This document shows, one piece after another, positions 44,273 to 53,858 of a stretch of DNA of 64,000 bases. A program made the position numbers and the translations under genes. The DNA lies in the NCBI GenBank assembly GCA_963542015.1, contig CAUTUX010000002.1, positions 1-64,000 of the forward strand. The letters are read 5' to 3'. The notes beneath the pieces were generated by a model. The model had not been told where the DNA came from. It searched no databases and saw nothing but the letters and a program-made list of their open reading frames with translations. Positions within the stretch are counted from its first letter, which is position 1; every line of letters begins with the position of its first letter. Source of the stretch: CAUTUX01 sp963542015. Its GTDB lineage: Bacteria; Bacillota; Clostridia; Christensenellales; CAG-917.

Positions 44273-45292
44273 TTAGCTGTTGTATCCATTCGGATTTTTC
44301 TTTTGCCAGTTCCAACTATCCCTACACATTTCATCTAAACCATACTTGCATTCAAATCCAATTTCTTTTTTTGCCTTGCTTGCATCTGCATAGCATTCCG
44401 CTATATCACCTGGTCTTCTTTCGACTATCTTATATGGAATCGTTACCCCTGAAGCTTTTTCAAATGCCTTTACCATTTCTAACACACTATATCCGTTACC
44501 AGTCCCCAAATTGTATATATATAGTCCTGTATCTTTTTCTATTTTCTTAATTGCACATACATGACCACTTGCCAAGTCAACTACATGTATATAGTCTCTA
44601 ACTCCAGTTCCATCCTTTGTTGGATAATCCCCGCCAAAAACACTTAACTGCTTTAATTTCCCTATTCCCACTTGCGTAATGTATGGCATAAGATTGTTTG
44701 GAATCCCATTTGGGTCTTCTCCAATTAATCCGCTCTTATGAGCTCCTATAGGATTGAAATATCTTAATAGGACAATATTAAATCTTTCGTCAGCTTTTCT
44801 TAAATCCATAAGTATTCTTTCAATCATTAACTTTGTTGTACCGTATGGATTTGTCGTTCCTCCCGTTTTTGCTTCCTCGTCAATCGGAACTTTTTCTGGA
44901 CTACCATACACTGTTGCAGATGATGAGAAGATAAAATTGAAACATCCACTTTCTCTCATTGCTTCTATCAACATCAGCGTGCTAATTAAGTTGTTGTCAT
45001 AATATTCAATTGGTTTAATGCAAGACTCCCCTACTGCTTTCAATCCTGCAAAATGAATAACTCCGAAAATATTATTTTCTTTAAATATTTTCATCATTGC
45101 TGCTTTATCACGAACATCTTCTTTGTAAAATGTAATTTTCTTTCCTGCTATTTTTTCTATCCTGTCCTTAACAAGTTCCTTGCTATTAACAAGGTTGTCT
45201 ACTACTACTACTTCATAGCCATTTTCTAACAGTCCAATAACTGTATGTGAACCTATATATCCGAGTCCGCCAGTGACAAGTATTTTTGACAT
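44273..45292 (-). CDS. galE: UDP-glucose 4-epimerase
   Basis: Interconverts UDP-glucose and UDP-galactose, and often the GlcNAc/GalNAc pair. The 339-residue short-chain dehydrogenase has the NAD-binding [11 protein letters not shown], the catalytic Ser in S-S-S-A-T-V-Y-G and the Tyr/Lys pair in [18 protein letters not shown] and the C-terminal [12 protein letters not shown] are typical of GalE. Placed between the GlmU/GlmM fusion and the ABC exporter, so it probably supplies a nucleotide sugar for an envelope polymer. Confidence 0.94.
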   Translation of the reverse strand: MSKILVTGGLGYIGSHTVIGLLENGYEVVVVDNLVNSKELVKDRIEKIAGKKITFYKEDVRDKAAMMKIFKENNIFGVIHFAGLKAVGESCIKPIEYYDNNLISTLMLIEAMRESGCFNFIFSSSATVYGSPEKVPIDEEAKTGGTTNPYGTTKLMIERILMDLRKADERFNIVLLRYFNPIGAHKSGLIGEDPNGIPNNLMPYITQVGIGKLKQLSVFGGDYPTKDGTGVRDYIHVVDLASGHVCAIKKIEKDTGLYIYNLGTGNGYSVLEMVKAFEKASGVTIPYKIVERRPGDIAECYADASKAKKEIGFECKYGLDEMCRDSWNWQKKNPNGYNS

Positions 45293-45314
45293 CTCTTCCT
45301 CCTATTATTTAACT

Positions 45315-47411
45315 TTATTTTTTATCTTTTTCGCCGTATGTCTTTTCAAGATAATTATACATCTCTTCCATAATTGAATCAGCCAATGCTGGAGTTTTGC
45401 ATTCAACCATAAGTCTAATCTTTGGTTCCGTTCCACTCTGCCTTACGACAACTCTTCCTTTCCCTTTCATTCTATCTTCAACATCAAGAACCATCTGTCT
45501 AAATGTTTCATCTTTCATGATCTGATCCTTGTTTTCTGTTATGAATGCTTTTTGTATCTGATAATATGGTTTGACTGTATACAATGAACTTAATTTACTT
45601 CCACTTTCTTGCAAAATCTTTGATAAGAACAATGCAACGAACAGTGCATCTCCCGTTGGCAAATATTGATTCATTATTATATGCCCCGACTGCTCTCCAC
45701 CAAGGACAATTCCTTCTTCTGCCATGGTTAAAGAGACTATATGATCTCCAACATCTGAACGAACAACCAATATGCCTTTTTTCTTTAGAGCTTCCTCAAC
45801 CCCTAGATTTGTATATATTGTGTATACTACTTTATTTTTATTTAATTCTTCCTTCTTCTTTAAGTACTGTGCAAGTATATAAATAATACCGTCTCCGTTA
45901 ATTATTTCCCCCTTTTCATTGATCGCAATTATTCTATCTGCATCTCCATCAAAACTAAATCCCAAGTCAGCTTGTTCTTCAATTACTTTCTTTGCACATG
46001 TCTCAGGATATAAAGCTCCAGTTCCATTGTTTATGATTTTTCCATCACCAATGTCATTTATGGAAATTACATTATGACCAAGTGCTTCAAAAACTCCCTT
46101 CGCATATTTAGAAACTGCTCCGTTTGCACAGTCTATAACTATTTTTAACTTTTTCCCTTTTGCTGGCTTACATGAACTCTGAAGATGTTCAAGATATTTG
46201 CTAAACAAATCTTTTTCTTCAACACACTGTCCTTTCATTTCTCTAAAGATTGGTTTATTTCTTTCTATATGGTTTTCAATTTCATTTTCATCTATGTCTT
46301 GCAGTTTTTCACCTTTATTATTGAAAACCTTAATTCCGTTATATTCTGATGGGTTGTGTGATGCACTAATTACAACACCATAATTCGCTCCCTTTATTAT
46401 TGTTGAATAGGCAACTGCTGGGGTTGCTACAATACCCATATCTATTGCTGTTGCCCCGCTATCAATAATTCCTCTAACAAGAGCATCCTTTATCGCCTCA
46501 CCACTTTCTCTAGTATCTCTTCCAACAATGATTTTTCCAAAGTCGGATGAATATCCTAAGTAGTTTCCACACATATATGCTATTTCGTCTGTAATCTCTT
46601 TTTGATACTTCCCTCTAATTCCATCAGTACCAAAATGTCTCTTCTTAAATACATTCTTATGATATTTGCTTCTGTTTTCCTTTATTTCCTCTCTTGTTCT
46701 TCCGATACACATACTGTTTGCTGGTAGATCTTTTGTTACTGTAGTGCCAGCAGCAATAAATGCATTATTCTCAAGGATTACTGGTGCTATTACATTAGAG
46801 TTACTTCCTATGAATACGCTGTCACCAACTTTTGATCTATGTTTGTTTGTACCGTCATAATTAACAAAGATTGTGCCACATCCGATGTTACACTGATTTC
46901 CTATGTCGGCATCTCCTATATATGCAAGGTGAGCCATCTTTGTTTGCTTGCCTATAACTGAATTTTTTATTTCTACAAAGTTACCAATACGACAAGATGC
47001 CCCAACATTTGTGTTTGTGTGTATATTTGCAAACGGACCGACTGTTGTCTCTTGTCCTATTTCACTATCTCGCACATTGCTTTTCTCAAGTGTTGCTCCT
47101 GAATGTATTATTGAATTAACTACAGTGTTTCCTTCTCTTAGTTTACAGTTTGCTCCAATTTGAGTTTTTCCCTTCAAAACATTGTTTGGATAAATATATG
47201 CCCCTTCTTGAATTTGTACCGAGTCATCAATATATATTCCAACAATGGATTCAAAAATTACTCCGTTCTTTATATGCTTTTTAATAATGGCGATTCTTAT
47301 CTGATCAAAGGCTTTTTCTCTTGCTATTAGGTCGCTGCAGTCGATTTTATTTTCTTTGCAATATTGCTCAAAATCAATTCCTAAATACTCTTTTAACATC
47401 AATTTTTCCAT
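45315..47411 (-). CDS. fusion of GlmU acetyltransferase domain and GlmM
   Basis: A 698-residue fusion. Residues 50-245 form a left-handed beta-helix equal to the acetyltransferase half of GlmU, including the catalytic His in M-A-H-L-A-Y-I-G-D-A-D-I (His161) and G-N-F-V-E-I-K-N. Residues 258-698 are phosphoglucosamine mutase GlmM, with F-G-T-D-G-I-R-G, the phosphoserine loop I-S-A-S-H-N-P (Ser351), the metal loop D-G-D-A-D-R and R-Q-S-G-T-E-P-K-I-R. The uridylyltransferase half of GlmU is missing. One protein could thus carry out GlcN-6-P to GlcN-1-P to GlcNAc-1-P. Start: ATG 47411, almost on the transcription start and without a Shine-Dalgarno site; ATG 47399 is the alternative. First of five genes in the envelope operon. 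Confidence 0.93.
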   Translation of the reverse strand: MEKLMLKEYLGIDFEQYCKENKIDCSDLIAREKAFDQIRIAIIKKHIKNGVIFESIVGIYIDDSVQIQEGAYIYPNNVLKGKTQIGANCKLREGNTVVNSIIHSGATLEKSNVRDSEIGQETTVGPFANIHTNTNVGASCRIGNFVEIKNSVIGKQTKMAHLAYIGDADIGNQCNIGCGTIFVNYDGTNKHRSKVGDSVFIGSNSNVIAPVILENNAFIAAGTTVTKDLPANSMCIGRTREEIKENRSKYHKNVFKKRHFGTDGIRGKYQKEITDEIAYMCGNYLGYSSDFGKIIVGRDTRESGEAIKDALVRGIIDSGATAIDMGIVATPAVAYSTIIKGANYGVVISASHNPSEYNGIKVFNNKGEKLQDIDENEIENHIERNKPIFREMKGQCVEEKDLFSKYLEHLQSSCKPAKGKKLKIVIDCANGAVSKYAKGVFEALGHNVISINDIGDGKIINNGTGALYPETCAKKVIEEQADLGFSFDGDADRIIAINEKGEIINGDGIIYILAQYLKKKEELNKNKVVYTIYTNLGVEEALKKKGILVVRSDVGDHIVSLTMAEEGIVLGGEQSGHIIMNQYLPTGDALFVALFLSKILQESGSKLSSLYTVKPYYQIQKAFITENKDQIMKDETFRQMVLDVEDRMKGKGRVVVRQSGTEPKIRLMVECKTPALADSIMEEMYNYLEKTYGEKDKK

Positions 47412-47418
47412 GTCAATA

Positions 47419-47447
47419 ATTATATTATACTTTTGTTTTTGTGTGAA
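47419..47447 (-). promoter_or_regulatory. promoter of the GlmU/GlmM envelope operon
   Basis: Minus strand: -35 TTCACA (47447-47442), 17-bp spacer, -10 TATAAT (47424-47419). A second TATAAT overlaps at 47429-47424. Transcription should begin near 47412, at or one base before the ATG at 47411, which predicts a leaderless message. Confidence 0.65.
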
Positions 47448-48161
47448 TGTATGTGTCAAATTTCCAATGCAGTTAACATTATTTTTTAAATTTTTTGCTT
47501 AATTTCCAATATTTATGCCTTTCATGTATCCATTTTTTAAAATTTTTCAATCACTTTATTTGCATCCTTAATATGTGTGTCTATGTTGTCCGTATAGACA
47601 AAAAAGCTCGTATAATACTCTTTTCATTTCCGCCGGCGAATGGTGTAACCATATTTTAAATTATGAGAACGCTTAGCTTTTATGTTCCCCTGGATCCTGC
47701 AGAAATTATTCATCTACTACCCATCTTTTCCCTTTTCTGCCTCTACAAATAAAATTGCAAGAACACGTGATTTTTAACTTCAAAATCGCAACTTGCATAT
47801 GTCTGCATAAATATGCCTCCGATGATAATTTGAGTGATATGTATGCGAAAATAGATCTCACAAAATGCTAATCTAGCTAGGACAATTGAGCGATGTCTGC
47901 TTATTTGTTTTTGAAACTTCACTAACACATGGATTCTTTGCTAATTGTTGTAAATAGGTTGTCTAATCCAGTAAATTTGCTTTTATGATTCGATGATTGT
48001 GTGAATAGAGGGCTTCCAAGACCTTATCCCAATAACTGATTACTTCTAACAAACCTTTTGCTGTTAATAGGTTGCTGTTTGCTTGAAACTATTATTTGTA
48101 TATACCTTTCTTTCATTAGATCTATAATTGGTGTGTTTGAGGTAGCCTTCTGTATTTTTAT
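47448..48161. other. 700-bp intergenic region, no gene recognised
   Basis: Lies between the O-antigen-ligase-like gene and the envelope operon. No conserved protein or RNA seen. Small signals: TTGTC-CGTATA-GACAA near 47590; ATGGT-GTA-ACCAT near 47640; and a 21-codon frame at 47743-47808 on the minus strand with GGAGG seven bases before its ATG. The base composition is slightly higher in G+C around 47630-47700. It may hold a decayed gene, a small RNA or only regulatory DNA. Confidence 0.4.
47743..47808 (-). CDS. possible 21-residue peptide
   Basis: Minus-strand frame MQTYASCDFEVKNHV..., ATG at 47808 seven bases after GGAGG, stop at 47743. GCATAT and ATATGC around the start could form a hairpin with the ATG in the loop. 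Not a known peptide; the only support is the good ribosome binding site in an otherwise empty region. Confidence 0.2.
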   Translation of the reverse strand: MQTYASCDFEVKNHVFLQFYL

Positions 48162-49637
48162 TTATGCTAAATATATTTTACATTCTTCCAACAAAATATC
48201 TTTTTGTTCTAGTTTTGGTTCAAGATTTTTAATTTCTGCAATTCCAGTAAGAACCATAACCAATGTCACAAATGGATATGGCAAAAATGTTCCGCAATCA
48301 ATCAAAGAATACAATTCATATCCTAACAACCCTAAAAACATAAATATTTTAAACATGTCATTTTTCATGCCTTTACAAATTATTTTATATCTAACAAAGT
48401 ATTCATAACCCATTGCAATTATTCCAACAATTCCCATGCCTCCTATAATTTGGAAAAATGTGGAGTGATACCAATATAGGGTGCCATTGTTATATGACAA
48501 TGCTCCATTTTTTAACAAATAGACCATTCCGCCGCCCGTTAGAATATTGTTTTTAAAATGTCTTATTGCGTCTGAATATATTTTATCTCTACCTGTTCCT
48601 CCCTGCAATTTCGCCATTTCCAACGCTCCAACAATTTGATTGAAGAATATGGCACAGAATGTCCCTACCAAAAGCAATATAATAACTGCTGGTTTGAGTT
48701 CCCTCCATCTATCTTTGCTTCGAACTAACAAGACTGAGCTTATAAAAAACGCCGTTACCAAACCAAATAATATTCCGCCTCTGGAGAATGTTAAAAATAT
48801 TCCTAAGAAACTCATATAGCCCATTATGTTGTACTTATAACCTCTTTTCTTAAGCTTATGGCTCAAATAGAATCCAAAAGGGAAACATATTAACAATAGT
48901 GTTGCCACATTGTTGGGATTAGCCCACCCTAAGTCAACATCTGGCTCCTCTGGTGAATCATAGTTCAAAATCTTAAAAATTTTTCCTCTTCCGTGTACGG
49001 TTGTGTTGCCAAACAACAGTAAAACAGCAAGCTGTATTGTTATCAAAACACCGAAATATACCAACACCTTCGATATAAAAATTTCTATAGAAACATACTT
49101 GTTTGGCTTGCAGTATCCAATAAAAAAATAAAAAAGCAGTGGTAATACAATCCATGGGATATATTGTGCTAATGCTTCTTTCCCACCTGCACTAAACCAT
49201 GATGCTTTATCTGAGGACCCTAATCCACCTAAAAAAATTGCGACTCCACATAGCAAGTGCGGAATATACATCTTTCTTACCCTAAAAATAGGTCTATATA
49301 TAATTATGTGTATTAATACAAATAATAAAAAAATTCCTATTGGTATAAATTGAAAAAGGTATCTTTCTATGTTTGCTGTAGCAAATATTGCTGATGATAT
49401 AAAAAAGAAAGGCATTGTGGGTGTTAAATCATCAAGAATTAAAACCGCAATTCCACCTAAAATTGCAAGAGTAGTTAAGGCTATTGCTGGAATATCCAAA
49501 TACCAACTTAAAAATACTGTTATGCAGAAAATTACCAAATAAGAATCACTGTAAAAGAAACTCTTAAGTTTATCAGGTGCCTTTGCTAGGTTAGCTCTTG
49601 CCCGCTCCATAGGAGACATTATTGTAGTTGCTTCCAT
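48162..49637 (-). CDS. O-antigen ligase / polymerase family membrane protein
   Basis: A 491-residue protein with about twelve membrane segments and a large loop before the last third. The loop contains G-R-D-K-I-Y-S-D-A-I-R-H-F and Y-W-Y-H-S-T-F-F-Q-I-I-G-G-M-G-I-V-G, the pattern of the Wzy_C (PF04932) family of polysaccharide polymerases and ligases. In a Gram-positive it would polymerise or attach a cell-surface glycan. A paralogue is at 55639-57150. It is the last gene after asnS-asnA-aspS-lipoprotein and starts 27 bp after the lipoprotein stop. Confidence 0.85.
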   Translation of the reverse strand: MEATTIMSPMERARANLAKAPDKLKSFFYSDSYLVIFCITVFLSWYLDIPAIALTTLAILGGIAVLILDDLTPTMPFFFISSAIFATANIERYLFQFIPIGIFLLFVLIHIIIYRPIFRVRKMYIPHLLCGVAIFLGGLGSSDKASWFSAGGKEALAQYIPWIVLPLLFYFFIGYCKPNKYVSIEIFISKVLVYFGVLITIQLAVLLLFGNTTVHGRGKIFKILNYDSPEEPDVDLGWANPNNVATLLLICFPFGFYLSHKLKKRGYKYNIMGYMSFLGIFLTFSRGGILFGLVTAFFISSVLLVRSKDRWRELKPAVIILLLVGTFCAIFFNQIVGALEMAKLQGGTGRDKIYSDAIRHFKNNILTGGGMVYLLKNGALSYNNGTLYWYHSTFFQIIGGMGIVGIIAMGYEYFVRYKIICKGMKNDMFKIFMFLGLLGYELYSLIDCGTFLPYPFVTLVMVLTGIAEIKNLEPKLEQKDILLEECKIYLA

Positions 49638-49664
49638 AAAGCCCTCAGCCCTATACTTGTTTTT

Positions 49665-51089
49665 TTATTTCTTTTTATTCTTGTCCTTCGTGTCTTCAGC
49701 AATTGAAACTTTTTCAGGCTTGTTATCTGATTTGCTCATATCTGCACAATATAAATAGTCGCTGTCTTTGGAGTTGTAATAATAAATTATATTCCCAAAA
49801 ATTACAGATTTTACATCGTTAAATCTAAGATTCAAACCTTTTAGTATTTGCCGCTCTGTTGCGAATGTTCCTTCATCTTCTTTTGATCGATCATATGATA
49901 GTGCTGTTAAATCAGCGTTTGAATCTTGTCTAAAGTAGTACAGATTTGTTTTATCTTCTTTTACGACTTTAATCTTTTTATCTACGAAGACCTCTGCTTT
50001 GTTGTCATGATACCAATATGTTTTGTTGCGTTCATATACCAAAGCTCCCTTTTCGTGTCCGAGGTAGTATACGTTTAAAGGTTCAACTTCAGATGTAAAG
50101 ATTTGTTTTTCATTCTTTATATCTAGCCCACCATTTGGTAACAAAATATTGCTACACATCATGGTTGTGGTTTTTTGGGTTGCGTTTTGGTAAGATTTTT
50201 TGTACATAATCGTGTCTCTTCCTTCTTCGTTCTTCCAGTACATTAATCTAAATCCAAAAAGTTTATCTTTGTGCTTTTCTTTTTCTTTCTTTTCTTCTTC
50301 TGAAAGATATGCATCTTTTGGTACTACGACTTTATGATCAGTACCCTTATATGTAATTGACTCAATTGCGTTCGCATGATCTTTATCAGTAGAACGACGA
50401 ACCATATAGTATATATAGTCGCTATTGTCATTCCATAAATGATCTACAACATCAGACTCTAGCTCTTTAGTCCTCTTTTTAACTGAAGCCTTTATCTGCA
50501 TTACATTTCCTTTTTTAGGAAGTGCAGTTAAATCAACTGAGTACATTTTTTTCTTAGATACAAATACGAGATGTGTCTTTTTTACTATAAACTCTGCCTT
50601 TCTATCATCTGCAGTATAAATTTTTTGTAATGCACTACCATCCAGTTTCACTCTCCAAAAATCTAAATCTGTTTTGGATTGTGTCCCATTGCCATCTCTA
50701 TCTCTATTTGGTGAAGCAAAATATAGCCAATCATCTTGAATATACATTCCGTTCTTTGAGTTACCACTCCATACAATAGTTGATACCAACTGTTTCTGTG
50801 TTCCCTTTATAAGCATCCCATTTTTATCAACCTCTGCTCTATACAATCCGCCTTTAACAACCTTACCCCATGTTCCTGAATCAAGCTTGTCTGTAAATCC
50901 ATTCGCAAAATAAATGTATTTCCCTTTACGTACAACCTGAGTACCATTTCCCTCAACTGGTGCACCTGAATCAATACCTGAAACTTTATTTGCCTTATAA
51001 TTCGTACATGCGGTAAATGTTAAAATAGATAATGCAATAACTGCAATTAATAAAAAAATACTTAAAATTCTATTTCTTTTATAAGTCAT
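49665..51089 (-). CDS. DUF5050-like lipoprotein (beta-propeller)
   Basis: A 474-residue lipoprotein with a lipobox F-T-A-C near residue 28. The mature part repeats a motif of the form (D/N)-x-(L/I)-Y-(F/Y) followed by charged turns and D-L-D-F-W-R-V-K-L-D-G-S-A-L-Q-K-I-Y, as in DUF5050 and other beta-propeller-like surface proteins. The role is unknown; sugar or peptide binding at the wall is a guess. It starts 3 bp after the aspS stop, so it is transcribed with the tRNA synthetase genes. Confidence 0.78.
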   Translation of the reverse strand: MTYKRNRILSIFLLIAVIALSILTFTACTNYKANKVSGIDSGAPVEGNGTQVVRKGKYIYFANGFTDKLDSGTWGKVVKGGLYRAEVDKNGMLIKGTQKQLVSTIVWSGNSKNGMYIQDDWLYFASPNRDRDGNGTQSKTDLDFWRVKLDGSALQKIYTADDRKAEFIVKKTHLVFVSKKKMYSVDLTALPKKGNVMQIKASVKKRTKELESDVVDHLWNDNSDYIYYMVRRSTDKDHANAIESITYKGTDHKVVVPKDAYLSEEEKKEKEKHKDKLFGFRLMYWKNEEGRDTIMYKKSYQNATQKTTTMMCSNILLPNGGLDIKNEKQIFTSEVEPLNVYYLGHEKGALVYERNKTYWYHDNKAEVFVDKKIKVVKEDKTNLYYFRQDSNADLTALSYDRSKEDEGTFATERQILKGLNLRFNDVKSVIFGNIIYYYNSKDSDYLYCADMSKSDNKPEKVSIAEDTKDKNKKK

Positions 51090-51092
51090 ATC

Positions 51093-52829
51093 TTATTCCT
51101 TTACTTCTCTCAATTTAATATGAACATCCCTCAACTGCTTTTCTGTAACTGTTGAAGGTGCTCCCATTAAAACATCCCTTGCATTTTTATCCATCGGGAA
51201 TGTAATAATCTCTCTAATATTTTGTTCTCCTTTTAATAACATAACTATTCTATCAACACCAGGAGCTATCCCCGCATGTGGCGGTGCCCCAAATTTAAAT
51301 GCATTATACAGTGCTGAAAACTTTTCTTCTATAACTGATTTGTCGTATCCTGCAATCTCGAATGCTTTTTCCATTAAAATCGGATCATGATTTCTAACTG
51401 CCCCGCTACTTAATTCCACTCCATTAACAACACTGTCATACTGATATGCAAGTATGTCCAGTGGCTTCTTTGTCTGAAGTGCTTCAAGTCCACCTTGAGG
51501 CATCGAAAATGGATTATGTGAAAAATCTATTTCTCCTTCTTCATTAAGTTCATACATTGGAAAATCTACAACCCAACAAAATCTAAATGCATTTTTTTCT
51601 ATCAAATCACATCCTATCCCAAGTTGTTGTCTTACAAATCCAGCCTGTTTTTCAATTCCTTCCGTTTCTGCCAAAATGGCCACAAATGAATTTGCTTGTA
51701 TCTTTAATTTTTTAATTAATTCATCCCCAACATTTTCAATGAATTTTGCTATACCGCCTTGTATATGATTGTCTTTATCTGTTTTAAAATAATAAAGCGA
51801 TGTAGCTCCATTTTCTTTTGCTTTTTCAGCGAGCTCATCTATAAACTTTCTTGTCTGTTTAAAATCTTGAACAACAATAGCTTTTATTTTTTTCTTTTCA
51901 AAAAACTGTGCTGTTCCTTTTAATTCTTTTGTAACATCTTTAATTATCAAAGGATTTCGCAAATCAGGTTTATCGCTACCATAATTTTTCATTGCATCTT
52001 TATATGTAATTCTTCTAAATGGTGGTTTATCTACTTCCCAATCTGAGAATGTACTGAAAACTTCGCTAAGAACTTCTTCCATAACTGAAAATACATCTTC
52101 TTGTGATGCAAAGCACATTTCAGTATCAAGCTGATAGAATTCTCCAGGACTTCTGTCCGCCCTTGCGTCTTCATCTCTAAAGCAAGGTGCTATCTGAAAA
52201 TATCTATCAAATCCAGATGCCATCAATAACTGTTTATACTGCTGAGGTGCTTGTGGTAACGCATAGAACTTCCCTGGATGCAGTCTTGAAGGTACTATAA
52301 AGTCTCTTGCTCCTTCTGGTGATGAACTTGTTAATATTGGTGTCGTGATTTCTAAGAAGCCCTTCTGTGTCATTTTGTTTCTAAGCCAACTCACTACCCT
52401 TGACCTAAACTCTATTTTTTCTCTAACGTCCGGATTTCTTAAATCTAAATATCTGTATTTTAATCTTGTATCTTCTCTTGATTGCGTAGATGTAGCAACC
52501 TCAAATGGAAGATTTTCATAACATTTACCAAGTAAATTAATTGTAGTAGGTTCAACCTCAATCATGCCTGTTGGCATCTCTTTGTTTGGAGAACTTCTTT
52601 TTACAACTTTACCCTCAACTGAAATTGTTGATTCTCTTGGGATTTCTCTTATTTGTTGTTGCAACTTTTCATCCGCAACAACAACCTGTGTGTATCCATA
52701 AAAATCACGCATCACAAAAAAAACAACAGAGCCCAAGTCTCTAATGCTACTTAACCATCCAGACAGTTTAACTTCTTGTCCTATGTTTCTTTCTCTTAAT
52801 TCACCGCATGTATGTGTTCTTGACTGCAT
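51093..52829 (-). CDS. aspS: aspartyl-tRNA synthetase
   Basis: Charges tRNA-Asp. The 578-residue class IIb enzyme has an N-terminal OB fold (L-S-G-W-L-S-S-I-R-D-L-G-S-V-V-F), motif 2 (C-F-R-D-E-D-A-R-A-D-R-S-P-G-E-F-Y-Q), the bacterial GAD insertion in the middle, and motif 3 (G-I-A-P-G-V-D-R). The ATG at 52829 gives M-Q-S-R-T-H; a TTG two codons upstream is less likely. Whether it is discriminating cannot be told, but with asnS present charging should be direct. Confidence 0.96.
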   Translation of the reverse strand: MQSRTHTCGELRERNIGQEVKLSGWLSSIRDLGSVVFFVMRDFYGYTQVVVADEKLQQQIREIPRESTISVEGKVVKRSSPNKEMPTGMIEVEPTTINLLGKCYENLPFEVATSTQSREDTRLKYRYLDLRNPDVREKIEFRSRVVSWLRNKMTQKGFLEITTPILTSSSPEGARDFIVPSRLHPGKFYALPQAPQQYKQLLMASGFDRYFQIAPCFRDEDARADRSPGEFYQLDTEMCFASQEDVFSVMEEVLSEVFSTFSDWEVDKPPFRRITYKDAMKNYGSDKPDLRNPLIIKDVTKELKGTAQFFEKKKIKAIVVQDFKQTRKFIDELAEKAKENGATSLYYFKTDKDNHIQGGIAKFIENVGDELIKKLKIQANSFVAILAETEGIEKQAGFVRQQLGIGCDLIEKNAFRFCWVVDFPMYELNEEGEIDFSHNPFSMPQGGLEALQTKKPLDILAYQYDSVVNGVELSSGAVRNHDPILMEKAFEIAGYDKSVIEEKFSALYNAFKFGAPPHAGIAPGVDRIVMLLKGEQNIREIITFPMDKNARDVLMGAPSTVTEKQLRDVHIKLREVKE

Positions 52830-52839
52830 ATACAAACCA

Positions 52840-53847
52840 TCACAATAACTGTATATTGTGTGCCTTACACTCCTCTCTCATTTCATCTGGCCATATAGAA
52901 GCTTGGACTTCCCCAATATGAGCTTTCTCTAATATTAGCATACAAAGTCTTGATTGCCCAATTCCTCCACCTATTGTGAGAGGCAATTTATCTTCAACAA
53001 TATCTTTATGATATTTGTTTTTCAGCCGTTCTTCCTTATCTGCAAGCTTCAGTTGTTCTAATAAACTATCCTTATTAACTCTTATTCCCATTGATGAAAG
53101 TTCTAAACTCTCACCGAGTATTTTGTTATAGAAAAGTAAATCACCATTTAATTTCCAATCATCATAATCTGGAGATCTGCTATCATGTGGCTTTCCATTC
53201 GTCAAATTTCCACCAATGTGCATTAAGAAAACTGTTCCGAATTTTTTTGTTAGCTCATTTTCTCTCTGCTTTTCTGTTAAGTCGGGATACATCTGCAGTG
53301 CCTCTTCTGAACTTATAAACTTAATTTCACTATTGATTTCAGTTTTGATAATTGGATATTTCTTCTTTGTTTCATTTAGCGTTTCAACTATAGTCTGTAC
53401 AATTCTTCTAACTATCATTTTTAAAAAGTCTTCTGATCTTTGTTTGTCACTGATGACCATTTCCCAATCCCATTGATCAACATACACACTATGAATGTTG
53501 TCACATGAATCATCTCTTCGAATGGCATTCATGTCAGTATATATTCCCTCGCCCTGTCCAAAGTTATATTCTCTTAATGCGATTCTTTTCCATTTAGCTA
53601 ACGAATGTACTATCTCTACTGTCTTATTTTGTTCTTTTAAATCAAAAGTAACTGGTCTCTCAACGCCGCTGAGGTTATCATTAATTCCAGTTTTACTCTC
53701 CACCATCATTGGTGCTGAAACTCTTTCAAAAGCAAAATTTTTAATAAAGTTTTTTTGGAATGTGTCTTTAACAAACTTAATTGCTTTTTGTGTTTCCCTT
53801 AGATCTAATGCAGATCTGTATCCTTCTGGTATTTTTAATGAATACAT
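52840..53847 (-). CDS. asnA: aspartate--ammonia ligase
   Basis: Makes asparagine from aspartate, ammonia and ATP. The 335 residues match AsnA, a relative of class II tRNA synthetases: K-T-G-I-N-D-N-L-S-G-x-E-R-P-V, the motif-2-like M-N-A-I-R-R-D, D-Q-W-D-W-E and G-G-G-I-G-Q-S-R-L near the end. Placed between asnS and aspS: the cluster makes Asn and charges both Asp and Asn. Starts 12 bp after the asnS stop. Confidence 0.96.
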   Translation of the reverse strand: MYSLKIPEGYRSALDLRETQKAIKFVKDTFQKNFIKNFAFERVSAPMMVESKTGINDNLSGVERPVTFDLKEQNKTVEIVHSLAKWKRIALREYNFGQGEGIYTDMNAIRRDDSCDNIHSVYVDQWDWEMVISDKQRSEDFLKMIVRRIVQTIVETLNETKKKYPIIKTEINSEIKFISSEEALQMYPDLTEKQRENELTKKFGTVFLMHIGGNLTNGKPHDSRSPDYDDWKLNGDLLFYNKILGESLELSSMGIRVNKDSLLEQLKLADKEERLKNKYHKDIVEDKLPLTIGGGIGQSRLCMLILEKAHIGEVQASIWPDEMREECKAHNIQLL

Positions 53848-53858
53848 TTAAAAAACTC

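Noticed and set aside
44266..44334. N-terminal extension of the ABC ATPase into galE
   Set aside because: The extra 23 residues overlap galE out of frame and have no ribosome binding site; the ATG at 44265 has one directly at the galE stop.
47743..47928. Full 61-codon minus-strand frame
   Set aside because: Only the internal ATG at 47808 has a ribosome binding site, so the longer form was dropped and a 21-codon version kept at low confidence.
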